64,000 bases of DNA from Clostridia bacterium (GTDB lineage: Bacteria; Bacillota; Clostridia; Oscillospirales; CAG-272): assembly GCA_017462385.1 (NCBI GenBank), contig JAFTRE010000016.1, positions 51,969 through 115,968 of the forward strand. Reading direction: 5' to 3'. This document shows, piece by piece, positions 26,463 through 35,250 of the stretch; within the stretch, counting starts at the first letter, position 1, and each line of letters starts with the position of its first letter. The notes beneath the pieces are model-generated. The model did not search any database and was not told where the DNA came from. It saw nothing but the letters and a program-made list of their open reading frames with translations. Position numbers and translations under genes: made by a program.

Positions 26463-28604
26463 TTACAATCGGTAGTTGATTTCAAGAATGATGTTGGAAA
26501 TAAAGCCTACGATCTTACCGAGAAGCGTTGTAAACAGTATTCCGACAAACATTATGAACGCCATGCCGACAATAGTTCCGAGCGTTGTGGTAACGCCCTT
26601 AAAGAGCGAGTAGTCATGTGTTACCATCATGCCGACGAATATCAGCAGGAAAGCCCATATGAAGCCAACATTAACCACGAGATTAACGATATCGGCCTCG
26701 CTCTTTGTCACAAAGTTAGACGCGATCGTGGCGGGAATGATCGTCAGGATCAGCGGAACCAGTGAATAAGAAATAGCAATAATGATATCCTTGAAGCTTC
26801 CTTCGCCGTCAAACAGTGTCGTCAGGCACCAGTTTGCAACTGCGAACAGGAAGAACGGGAGCAGGACGCTGATCGCCTGCGAGAAAATGGATGTGAACGA
26901 GCCGGTGGGGTTCATTACATATCCTTGACCTATCGCCTGATAGTAGAACGCTACAACTGTAAGCAGTATGAACACGACAGCCGCTCTCATCGATCCGCGT
27001 TTTTCATGCTTAATATCCCAGAAGCCGTCGAACGGGTGGAACATTACATGGAATACATACAGCAGTTCTTCCTTAAAGGTACGCTTACCGCCCGCGGTTG
27101 CCGCGCGCTTATTGACCTTCTTGGCATATTTCATGAACTTGCTCCATGCATAAATTATAACAAATACACCAATCGGAATAAGAATAACGAACTTGGAGAT
27201 CCATTCCTTACGAACTTCCTTATAAGCATCCGAATAGTTTGAAGTATCGTATGCCGCCTGGAAGTAGGTGATAGCCTCCTGATAGTCGCCGCTTCTGTAA
27301 AGCGCCTGACCGATACCGATATAAGCGGCATCAAAGTTAGAGTTACGCTTGAGTATCTCGGTCCAGTCTTCGACCGCCTTATCATACAGACGGTTGTTCT
27401 GGTTCTCAAGTGCTCGAATAAGTATGTTACCGTACTCTGTACGTTCATAGACAGTAATGTTATCATTCAGTCCGTCAAGCACGAGCATTGTGTCGCCCTT
27501 ATAAACGACAGCCTTGATGCTCTGCAGGTTTCCGAGCTGGTTACCGCTATCACCGAAGGCAAACAGCAGGTTTCCGTCGAAGTCGTAGGTAAATATCTTA
27601 TTTCTCTTGGAGTCGATAATGGACCATGTTTTCTCGGGGCCGACTGCAACGTCGGTAACGCGCGAAACACCGGATTTAGATGTAGAGTCATAGCTGGAGA
27701 AGTTGATCTCACCGGCGGGCGGCCAGAAGCCGTTACGTCTCATGATCTCTTCGCCTGCTGCGTTAAGCAACTTAACGGGCGAGTAATCTCCATTATCCTT
27801 GGTCTTCTTGTTAATGAAGCTTTTAACCTTGCTATCCTCGATGGAGGAGGTGGTAACATAGATGAAGCCCTCATCGGTGATAGCAATGTTGTTGAACTCA
27901 GTCGAGATATACGCCTGGCTGAGCTCTCTCTGTTCATCTGTCTGAAAACGTCTCCAAAGTATCTGCCATGCCGAAATGGTAACCGCCTGAGCTCCGATAA
28001 AACCGGTCATTACGCCGTCGGAGGTCATAACGATGATTCCTTCGTATGTAGTGGACGAAACGACGAATATTCTTCCGTACTGGTCGACAGCAACTGCGAC
28101 CGGCTTATAAACGGCATCCTCGTCAAACAAAGTACTTTCGGGCTGGGGAATGATCTTTTTGTAGTTACCCTCGCGGTCGAACGTTACGATACGGTTTGCG
28201 TCGGTATCACAGACGTAAATGGTATCTTCGGTAACGAACACACCTGCGGGAGCGGTAAATTCATCTTCAATTCCGTATTCATTGATGAAGTTGGAAATGG
28301 TGAACTTAAGTTTGAAGTAACGGTCAAGAACTACTATTCTGTTACCCTTTGAGTCAGCTATATAGATGTTCTCTTCATCATCGACCACGATATCCTTGGG
28401 ATCATCGATGGCTGTTTTAAGACCCATATAATTAGAGTCGACCGTCATCAAAGGTGTATAAGCATCGGGAGAATTAAGAGCATATCCGCCGATACCGTAG
28501 GTATATGTCTGATAGGGCTTTGCAGCGCTTGTGGGAAGAGCAAAGAGAGAGACAAGCATGGTCAGCACAAACACGAGACATATAATAGATGTAACCTTTT
28601 TCAT
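26463..28604 (-). CDS. NHL-repeat/TPR/YIP1 membrane protein
   Basis: A 713-residue multi-domain protein. Signal peptide (1-27); NHL-type beta-propeller blades from about 60 to 400 (DPKDIVVDDEENIYIADSKGNRIVVLD, AGVFVTEDTIYVCDTDANRIVTFD); a short TPR pair about 405-475 (YDKAVEDWTEIL, YRSGDYQEAITYFQAAYD); one helix near 485; then a YIP1-type domain with about five helices (about 530-700). The sensor-like propeller and TPR would face outside, with the YIP1 part in the membrane. I know of no characterised protein with this order. It sits between the first permease pair and the DUF5696 gene. Good GAGGAG ribosome site. Confidence 0.83.
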   Translation of the reverse strand: MKKVTSIICLVFVLTMLVSLFALPTSAAKPYQTYTYGIGGYALNSPDAYTPLMTVDSNYMGLKTAIDDPKDIVVDDEENIYIADSKGNRIVVLDRYFKLKFTISNFINEYGIEDEFTAPAGVFVTEDTIYVCDTDANRIVTFDREGNYKKIIPQPESTLFDEDAVYKPVAVAVDQYGRIFVVSSTTYEGIIVMTSDGVMTGFIGAQAVTISAWQILWRRFQTDEQRELSQAYISTEFNNIAITDEGFIYVTTSSIEDSKVKSFINKKTKDNGDYSPVKLLNAAGEEIMRRNGFWPPAGEINFSSYDSTSKSGVSRVTDVAVGPEKTWSIIDSKRNKIFTYDFDGNLLFAFGDSGNQLGNLQSIKAVVYKGDTMLVLDGLNDNITVYERTEYGNILIRALENQNNRLYDKAVEDWTEILKRNSNFDAAYIGIGQALYRSGDYQEAITYFQAAYDTSNYSDAYKEVRKEWISKFVILIPIGVFVIIYAWSKFMKYAKKVNKRAATAGGKRTFKEELLYVFHVMFHPFDGFWDIKHEKRGSMRAAVVFILLTVVAFYYQAIGQGYVMNPTGSFTSIFSQAISVLLPFFLFAVANWCLTTLFDGEGSFKDIIIAISYSLVPLILTIIPATIASNFVTKSEADIVNLVVNVGFIWAFLLIFVGMMVTHDYSLFKGVTTTLGTIVGMAFIMFVGILFTTLLGKIVGFISNIILEINYRL

Positions 28605-28621
28605 TTGATTGTCCTCCTCTC

Positions 28622-29494
28622 TTAGTCTTTCATACCACTGGAGCCCATCGTCTCAATAATGTTGGACTGAGTAATGACGAATACCGAAATCGGGACCGCC
28701 ATCATGATAACCGTTGCGGCCGCGGATGCACCTGCACGCTTGATGCCGCCGGCGGTAATCTGCTGAATAGCGTAGTTGAACGATTTCAGCTGCTCGGAGT
28801 GGATATAGATGGACGCGCCTGCGTTCCACAGATCCTGGAAACTGTAAATAATAAGTGTCAGCCATGCGGGTTTAACCATAGGCATTGCGATAGTCCAGAA
28901 TGTTCTGAACTCGGATGCGCCGTCGATACGCGAGCTTTCAAGTACCGCATCGGAAACCGAGCTTTCCATGAACTGCTTCATGAGGTAAAGACCCAGCGTC
29001 GTTGCAAATGCGGGAACTATGATTGCCAGATATGTGTCGACCCAACCGAAGAGACTCATGATCATGAATCTCGTAACAGCGGTAACCGTTGCATGGAACA
29101 TGAGCGAGGTTCTGACCAACTTGAACATCCATTTGTGTCCCGGGAACTTGATCTTAGCCATAGCATAAGCAGCCATAGAAGCCAGGAAAAGGTGTCCGGT
29201 GGTACCTGCCACAGAGGTAAATACAGTATTGAATATGTATCTCGTGAAAGGCACCCAGGAGGTGTTCATGAGGTTGAACAGATCCTTGAAGTTTTTAAGT
29301 GTGGGCTTTGTAACGTAGAAACGAGGGGGGAATCTCCACAGCTCGTCAAGCGGCTTAAGTGACTGCATGACAACGTACAGCATGGGAAGGAACATGAACG
29401 CTCCCATGAGTACAAGCAACACCGTGATACCGGCGTCGCCTCCGACCGAGCGGGAAAGCACGACTTTATGTTTGCTTGTTCTTAATTTTGCCAT
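28622..29494 (-). CDS. ABC sugar transporter permease, first pair, MalG-like
   Basis: A 290-residue permease with six helices. The EAA loop is LESSRIDGASEFRTFWTIAMP near 187-207, and the N-terminus is short and basic. The ATG lies one base after the TGA of the upstream permease, so translation is probably coupled; a GTG nine bases earlier could also start it but is too close to the AAGG site. Pairs with the gene upstream to form the first transporter channel. No ATP-binding protein is encoded in the operon, so a shared MsmX-type ATPase is likely. Confidence 0.92.
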   Translation of the reverse strand: MAKLRTSKHKVVLSRSVGGDAGITVLLVLMGAFMFLPMLYVVMQSLKPLDELWRFPPRFYVTKPTLKNFKDLFNLMNTSWVPFTRYIFNTVFTSVAGTTGHLFLASMAAYAMAKIKFPGHKWMFKLVRTSLMFHATVTAVTRFMIMSLFGWVDTYLAIIVPAFATTLGLYLMKQFMESSVSDAVLESSRIDGASEFRTFWTIAMPMVKPAWLTLIIYSFQDLWNAGASIYIHSEQLKSFNYAIQQITAGGIKRAGASAAATVIMMAVPISVFVITQSNIIETMGSSGMKD

Positions 29495-29495
29495 A

Positions 29496-30443
29496 TCACT
29501 CACCCACCTTCGAAATTACTTTTCTGACCAATGCGTTAGCGCCTATCATGATAGCGAACAGCACGACCGCGATGGTAGAAGAATAACCGTATTCAAGACG
29601 TTGGCTACCGTAGTCCTCCAAGTGGTGCATGATAGTATGTGCACAATAGTCGACCGACGGGAATCCGCAGAGCGCGGTAACTATTCCGCCGAAGCCGAAG
29701 GAGTTGGTGATAGCCATAACGGCACCGAACATCAACTGCGGTCTCATCTGAGGAAGTGTGATGTACCACAGCTCCTGCCAACGGTTTTTGATACCGTCTA
29801 CGGCGCCCGCTTCGTACAGCTCCCGACGAACACCCTGAAGACCTGCGATAAATGACAGGAATGCTGTACCAAGTGAAGTCCAGAGTGCAACCACTATACA
29901 TAGTGGCATGACCCAGTCTTCATCCTCAAAGAACTGAATTTCGGTGTCTATCAGACCAAACTGAAGCAACCATGCGTTGACCCATCCGTAGGAGTCACCC
30001 GAGAAGAGTGTACCCCAAATAAGGTAAACCTGACCCGAAATAGAGGGTGCGTAGAATATAAGTGTTACAACTGCTCTTACCTTGGGCGAAAGCTCGTTAA
30101 TGAACCACGCAACCAAGAAGGACATGAGGTAAGAAGCAGGTCCTACGATAACTGCGAAAACAAATGTGTTCTTGCAGCAAAGCAGGAAGATATCGTCATC
30201 AAGGAACAAGCTGATGTAGTTGTCAAGCCAGACGATATTCGGTATCTGCAGCATGTTGAAGTCGGTAAAACTGATTATTATCGACAGCACCACGGGCAGC
30301 ACCGTGAATATGGTGAACAAAAGCATGTAGGGCGCTACGAGAACGTAAGCCGCTTTATTGCGCTTTATTTCTTTCCATAACCACTGACGGCGTGTCATAT
30401 CTTTGCGGGCAACCGCTTTCTTTTCTGCCGTTTTCTGTGACAT
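29496..30443 (-). CDS. ABC sugar transporter permease, first pair, MalF/LacF-like
   Basis: A 315-residue permease. A cytosolic basic N-terminus leads to six helices; the EAA loop YEAGAVDGIKNRWQELWYITLP is near 213-234. A short acidic insertion (IQFFEDEDW, near 170) sits in an external loop. AAGGAGA precedes the ATG at 30443. Second gene of the operon, 40 bases after the solute-binding protein, as expected for a carbohydrate uptake system of the CUT1 type. Confidence 0.92.
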   Translation of the reverse strand: MSQKTAEKKAVARKDMTRRQWLWKEIKRNKAAYVLVAPYMLLFTIFTVLPVVLSIIISFTDFNMLQIPNIVWLDNYISLFLDDDIFLLCCKNTFVFAVIVGPASYLMSFLVAWFINELSPKVRAVVTLIFYAPSISGQVYLIWGTLFSGDSYGWVNAWLLQFGLIDTEIQFFEDEDWVMPLCIVVALWTSLGTAFLSFIAGLQGVRRELYEAGAVDGIKNRWQELWYITLPQMRPQLMFGAVMAITNSFGFGGIVTALCGFPSVDYCAHTIMHHLEDYGSQRLEYGYSSTIAVVLFAIMIGANALVRKVISKVGE

Positions 30444-30483
30444 GTGCTCTTTCTCCTTATATAGATTTCTTCATTATTATATA

Positions 30484-33400
30484 TCAGTCTACGTATGAAT
30501 TAAGTGCGTTGCCTGCGTCAGCAAGATACTTACCGATGTAGTAAACTATAGTCGCAGTCTCCTCAACATACTCATATGCCTCAAAGGATGCACACTTGCG
30601 TGCTTCTCTTACCTTTGCGATCTCGTTCTGAGCGACGGTACCGTTAGCATCAAGAGTTGCGTAAAGCTCGTTGAATTGTTCGGAAACCAACAGCATAGCA
30701 GCTGCCTCGTTACTGTTCATAGCCGAAAGCGCACTGTTCACCATTGCATCATATGATGCGTTGTAACCGGCGGACTTCTTCAAGTTATCCACAAGCTCGG
30801 TGACCTGCTCCATTCTCTTGGATGCCTTGGTCTCGCCGATCTCGAGAGTTTCGAGTCCGAACTCGTTACGTTTCTTGGTGATCTCTTTATTTATTGTAGT
30901 GATATAACTGAGCAATTCCGTTGTGGGGTCTGCCTTGTCATTATACGCATCCAGGAATGCGAACTTGGTGTAACGGCCGATAATGTAGGAGCCGGGGTAG
31001 TTCGGGATAGATGCGAGGTTATTGAACTGCAGTGCAACGTTGTTGTACTCCTCTGTTGTCCAAGGGAGACTGGACAGAGCGTTAAGGTTCGCGGTGGAGT
31101 GCTTAGCGGAGTCACCGAGTATTGCTGCCATTTCGTTAGCATAGTCACTCTGGCACTGTGCACCGGAATGCCACTTCATAAATTCCCAACCGCCATCAAC
31201 ATTGGTGTCTTTAGAGTTGATCATGACGATAGCCGAAACTGTGGAAACAGAAACGTTATTAACGTTGCCCTCATCATCCACTATACCGGGCAGCGGCACG
31301 AACTGCCACATACCGCGGATCTCGGTAGCGTAAACGACCAGCTTGTTATAAGTACCGATGTAGGAAGCGATACCGATGGGCATCTCGCCTGTTCTGAAGC
31401 GGTTTTCGAAATCGTACTTATAGGGGAAGGAATACATGGTGAACATATTACACATAGTCTCGAAGGACTCAAGTGCGGTGTTCGAATCAAGGTTGATTCT
31501 CATACCGTCGTCGGCGAACAGCTCGCCGCCCATCTGGTACAGGAATATCTTATAGTCACTGGAAAGACCGATCTCCATGTTCTGCGACTGAAGGATAGGA
31601 ACTGCCTCGAGGATATCGTCCCAAGTCTTGGGGATCTCAAGTCCGAGGTCAGCCAGAATGTCGGTTCTGATGAACATCATGGGGAAGGACTGGTTTTCAG
31701 GCAGACCGTAGTAGTGGTAATCACCCTCGGAGTCCTCGATACCGAGAACCAGCATTGCAGCCTCATTGAACTGACGTGTTTCTTCATTGACAGCCAGATC
31801 GTAGAAGCCTTCAAGGTCCTCGACCTCACGAAGTGCGCCACGGATAGCGTAGTTGATAACGTTATCCTCACCCAGACCTATGTAAACATCGGGGCCGGAG
31901 CCTGCAAGAATGGAGGGAAGCAATGTAGCTCCCGCAACCAGCTGGAGGTTGACGGGTATGTTATAGACGGGAGTGAAGTCATTATTAATAAGGTTACGAA
32001 CTACCTGTGCCTGGTCACGTCCGGTTGCAAGCCATACATCAACAACTTCATCGGACTCGACGTTTTCGGTGATAGCACCCATACGGTCGTAGTTACGGAA
32101 GAAGCTCTGAATAAAGCTGGACATCTCGTGACCAAAGGACTGGAAGAAGTTCGGCTTTGCCTTGGGAAGTGCCACATCAGACGACTGGATAACGATGAAG
32201 TCGAGCTGCAACGGCTGAGTCTTGGTGTCGCTGAGCAATGTACCGAAGGTACCGAGGTAGCTCTTGAGCTGGTCAAGGTTACGCGCTATCTCATCCTCAT
32301 CACCGTGCATACGGCGAAGCAGTGTCACCAGCTTGATAAGCGTTGCGGAGTTTGTACTCTTAACGCCAGCCGTGGCTGCCATTTCGTTTGCAACCTCCTC
32401 GAGGATATCAGCCTGGCGCTTCAGGTCGATAATGGTATCGGGCATGATACGGTAGAAGCCGTAGTCACGATACTTATCGGGGTTAGCACCGGTGAGCTGA
32501 AGAATATCAAGGTAGTCGTTGTTGATAGCCTCGAGCGCTTCGGTAAGTCTGCGAATGACGGGACCCATCGATCCGAGCGAGACCTCAAATCTGATGGTGT
32601 ACTCAACGCCTGCTGCGAAGTAAAGCTCGATGTCATGATATTCGGTAGTGATATTACCATCGGCGTCTTCGGTTTTGGTCAGATACTGAAGTGCACCGGA
32701 CTGCCAATCGGTAGAATAGTTAAAGACAAGCTCGGTAGCTTCCGAGAAGGGCACGCCGTTGTAGTAACCCTTATCGCCTTCATTAAGGCCCTCACTGTAA
32801 ATCGACAGCGAGCGGGAGGTATAAATACCGTCGAGAATGTTCTGTCTGAATCTCGTAACGATATTGTACATACCGGGATTATCAAGCACAAAACGATATT
32901 CGATTGCCTGACCGGAGGTCTGCCACTTGTCACCGCCTATGGTGTTGAGCAGAGTCATCTGTGTGCTCGTAGGAGAGTTGATAGCGCAGGTTCTGTCTTC
33001 AACGGGATAAACGGTCTGTGTGGTGGACGCGCTCGGGAACTCCGCCTCGATCTTAAGAACGCTGCTTCCCTTGCTCTCGCCTGCGTACTGCGAGGAGTAA
33101 TCGTCATAGGATTGCAGATCCTCATGGGGAACGAGCTTAATGGACTTGATGGTCACAGGCTCATTGACAGCCTCGAGCGAAATTGTATGCTCGCCTGCCG
33201 CCAGCACGAACTCAAAGCTCTCGCTGTAGAAGCCGTCGGCATCCTTCAGCTCGAAGACCTTCCACTCGGGCGCCTGCACCATCGAGTTTCTGATCTCGTT
33301 GTCGTCGATATCTATCCGGAAGAAACGGATAGTGTTTTCGTCAACGTAATTTGCTATGTCCTCTGTCCAAGTATCAGGGAACTTGTAGAGAACGTATGTA

Positions 33401-33999
33401 CCGTCGTCACGGGTCTCAGTATAAGCTTCCATGCCGACTGCAGCAGCCGCACTCAGATAAGTATCGGCGCTTTCATTTTTGCCGACAAGCACCTCGCCGT
33501 CGACATACTCGCTCTTCCACACCTTGGGTATGGTTATGTAACGAGCTTCCGCAAAGGGAATGGAACCGTCGATACGCAATATACGCTGTATGGACGTAGC
33601 CTTGCCCTCGTTGGGATAGACCTCAAGGATCAGGCTGTACTTAGCAGTCTCGTCAATCTTGACGTTCCACGCAACCGTACCCGAGCCCGGGGTGTAAAGC
33701 GCTTCCACACCGTCGTAAGTGCCCACACTCACTTCGGCATTCGTCGCTTCCTTATTGTAATTCGTACCGTTTATCACGATTTCACTTTCGGCACGTTTGA
33801 CACTTGAGTACTTATCGCTGTACTCATCATACGAAATAGCGTTAAGCTGCTCTCTTACATCCGCGATTGTTTTATCGGTCACAGACGAATCCGCGCCGGT
33901 CGCCGTCTCTGTCGCCGAGGTGACTATCACACCGCCGGGGATAAGAAACAGCAATGCGAGCAAAAGAGCACATAACCTGTGAAATTTCGTTCTTTCCAT
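30484..33999 (-). CDS. Giant extracellular solute-binding protein with N-terminal beta domains
   Basis: A 1171-residue exported protein, about 2.5 times the usual 420-550. Signal peptide about 1-30 without a lipobox cysteine, so it is not an evident lipoprotein. Two beta-sandwich, carbohydrate-module-like regions (about 60-290 and 315-480; both contain VKIDETAKYSLILEVYP or IEYRFVLDNPGMYNIVTRF strands). A helical linker follows (about 485-600). Then a family-1 solute-binding fold (about 610-1055: LVAGATLLPSILAGSGPDVYIG, GLPENQSFPMMFIRTDIL, GGWEFMKWHSG) and a helical tail. AGGAGG precedes the ATG. It heads the operon and is the only binding protein for two permease pairs. Confidence 0.88.
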   Translation of the reverse strand: MERTKFHRLCALLLALLFLIPGGVIVTSATETATGADSSVTDKTIADVREQLNAISYDEYSDKYSSVKRAESEIVINGTNYNKEATNAEVSVGTYDGVEALYTPGSGTVAWNVKIDETAKYSLILEVYPNEGKATSIQRILRIDGSIPFAEARYITIPKVWKSEYVDGEVLVGKNESADTYLSAAAAVGMEAYTETRDDGTYVLYKFPDTWTEDIANYVDENTIRFFRIDIDDNEIRNSMVQAPEWKVFELKDADGFYSESFEFVLAAGEHTISLEAVNEPVTIKSIKLVPHEDLQSYDDYSSQYAGESKGSSVLKIEAEFPSASTTQTVYPVEDRTCAINSPTSTQMTLLNTIGGDKWQTSGQAIEYRFVLDNPGMYNIVTRFRQNILDGIYTSRSLSIYSEGLNEGDKGYYNGVPFSEATELVFNYSTDWQSGALQYLTKTEDADGNITTEYHDIELYFAAGVEYTIRFEVSLGSMGPVIRRLTEALEAINNDYLDILQLTGANPDKYRDYGFYRIMPDTIIDLKRQADILEEVANEMAATAGVKSTNSATLIKLVTLLRRMHGDEDEIARNLDQLKSYLGTFGTLLSDTKTQPLQLDFIVIQSSDVALPKAKPNFFQSFGHEMSSFIQSFFRNYDRMGAITENVESDEVVDVWLATGRDQAQVVRNLINNDFTPVYNIPVNLQLVAGATLLPSILAGSGPDVYIGLGEDNVINYAIRGALREVEDLEGFYDLAVNEETRQFNEAAMLVLGIEDSEGDYHYYGLPENQSFPMMFIRTDILADLGLEIPKTWDDILEAVPILQSQNMEIGLSSDYKIFLYQMGGELFADDGMRINLDSNTALESFETMCNMFTMYSFPYKYDFENRFRTGEMPIGIASYIGTYNKLVVYATEIRGMWQFVPLPGIVDDEGNVNNVSVSTVSAIVMINSKDTNVDGGWEFMKWHSGAQCQSDYANEMAAILGDSAKHSTANLNALSSLPWTTEEYNNVALQFNNLASIPNYPGSYIIGRYTKFAFLDAYNDKADPTTELLSYITTINKEITKKRNEFGLETLEIGETKASKRMEQVTELVDNLKKSAGYNASYDAMVNSALSAMNSNEAAAMLLVSEQFNELYATLDANGTVAQNEIAKVREARKCASFEAYEYVEETATIVYYIGKYLADAGNALNSYVD

Positions 34000-34280
34000 T
34001 AGGTTCTTCCTCCTGCAATTTTTCAGACACAGCCCGGAAAGTGACTGTATCCGTATGGGCTTGCGACGCCGTAACGCTTGCGCGAAATGACGAATACCGC
34101 CCGCCGCCGTGCATATATCACATCCGCCGAGAAGTTACGCATACTCCAAAACGGATTTCTTTGTGTAAATTGCCTATCCCATCCCGCCTCCACGGTCGCG
34201 GAAAACGCCTTTTACACCGGCAATTAGCCGTTTCGGTTCGCACAGCGACTGGACCGAACGCAATTTGCCCTGAAGTGATA
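34000..34280 (-). promoter_or_regulatory. Long 5' leader of the DUF5696/ABC operon
   Basis: About 280 untranslated bases separate the predicted start of transcription from the ATG at 33999. It is more GC-rich than the adjoining spacer. I looked for the conserved cores of common riboswitches (purine, TPP, SAM, cobalamin, glycine, c-di-GMP, T-box) and recognised none. A structured or protein-bound leader is possible. Confidence 0.4.
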
Positions 34281-34285
34281 GAGTA

Positions 34286-34314
34286 ATAATACCACATTCG
34301 CGAGTCGTTGTCAA
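34286..34314 (-). promoter_or_regulatory. Promoter of the DUF5696/ABC operon
   Basis: Minus strand TTGACA (34314-34309), 17 bases, TATTAT (34291-34286). Confidence 0.8.
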
Positions 34315-34319
34315 GCATA

Positions 34320-34732
34320 GTTTTTCTTTTATATTATTATATATTTATTGAATTTTTCACGACTTTTCCACATAGTTTTCCATGCTTTACCTGTGGAAAA
34401 CTAAAAATTTGGTGCATTATTGACATGCGCATGTCCGCACGGACGCTTTGGTAAATTCGCCTTACCTATTTTCTTCAAAAAGCAGTGTCAAAAGTTCAAA
34501 TTTGGGCAATATTTCATAATGTTTTTGGCGTCTTTTTAACGTCTATTTGCGCCAGTAAATTTGGTTTACCCGCCCATTTCCGAATGATTGCAGTCGCAAC
34601 TAACGGCGACTGCACCGAGTTTGTGAAAAGTGTACAAAAATCGGTCGCAAATTTCTACACCCAAATTCACATTAAATTTACGATTATTTTTATCCATCTT
34701 CACCGTTTTCACAGCTTGCACACCATTTTATG
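34320..34732. other. AT-rich intergenic spacer with several palindromes
   Basis: I see no convincing gene here. It contains AGTTTTCCA/TGGAAAACT (34374-34382 and 34394-34402), the perfect palindrome GACATGCGCATGTC (34422-34435) overlapping GTCCG-CA-CGGAC (34433-34444), and GCAGTCGC/GCGACTGC (34590-34597 and 34606-34613). TTTTCCACA at 34364 and its inverse at 34392 resemble DnaA boxes with one mismatch. An 82-codon frame at 34485 has no ribosome site and low-complexity coding. Confidence 0.5.
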
Positions 34733-34777
34733 ACAAAAATCAGTGCTCACCACATTTTTTGCGGTGAGCACTGATTT
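34733..34777 (-). terminator. Terminator of the iscS-iscU operon
   Basis: A 15-base-pair stem (34737-34751 with 34763-34777, core AAATCAGTGCTCACC) followed on the minus strand by TTTTT. Confidence 0.9.
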
Positions 34778-34792
34778 GCTACAATATTCGAA

Positions 34793-35224
34793 TCAATGAT
34801 GATGACATTCGGGGCCGCAGCAATGATCCGCAACCTCGGGAACCTCTTTATCTATACCGTTGCGCTTATAATAGTCGGAAATAGCCGCCTTGATAGCTTC
34901 CTCGGCAAGCACCGAACAATGCACCTTGACGGGCGGCAGACCCTCAAGTGCCTCAACAACGGCCGAGTTTGTAAGCGCAAGCGCGTCGTCGATGCTCTTG
35001 CCCTTAATAAGCTCGGTAGCCATAGAGGACGTGGCAATAGCCGCGCCGCAACCGAATGTCTTGAACTTGACATCGACAATAATATCATTCTCGACTTTAA
35101 TAAACATTTGCATTATATCTCCACATTTTGCGTTGCCGACCGTGCCGACACCGCTCGCATCGGCGATCTCGCCGACATTGCGGGGATTTGTGAAATGATC
35201 CATTACCTTTTCGGTGTAAAGCAT
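34793..35224 (-). CDS. iscU: NifU/IscU-type Fe-S cluster scaffold
   Basis: A 143-residue scaffold on which [2Fe-2S] or [4Fe-4S] clusters are assembled from sulfur supplied by the cysteine desulfurase encoded just upstream. The three ligand cysteines are visible: C34 in NAKCGD, C59 in FGCGAA and C103 in VHCSVLAE, with the Asp at 36 that aids transfer. The C-terminus carries an extra CCGPECHHH tail, common in clostridial NIF-type scaffolds and possibly metal-binding. The gap to iscS is 26 bases with a ribosome site. Confidence 0.93.
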   Translation of the reverse strand: MLYTEKVMDHFTNPRNVGEIADASGVGTVGNAKCGDIMQMFIKVENDIIVDVKFKTFGCGAAIATSSMATELIKGKSIDDALALTNSAVVEALEGLPPVKVHCSVLAEEAIKAAISDYYKRNGIDKEVPEVADHCCGPECHHH

Positions 35225-35250
35225 TTTGTATCTTTCTCCTTGTTAATTTA

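Noticed and set aside
31099-33807. A 902-codon plus-strand frame opposite the solute-binding protein
   Set aside because: Antisense shadow with no recognisable fold or start signal; the minus-strand protein has clear domains.
34364-34400. DnaA-box-like TTTTCCACA pair as a replication origin
   Set aside because: Only two imperfect boxes, no dnaA, dnaN or gyrase genes nearby, and no AT-rich unwinding region with clustered boxes.
34485-34733. An 82-codon plus-strand frame in the spacer upstream of the ABC operon
   Set aside because: No ribosome site, no promoter, no domain; its frame crosses several palindromes.
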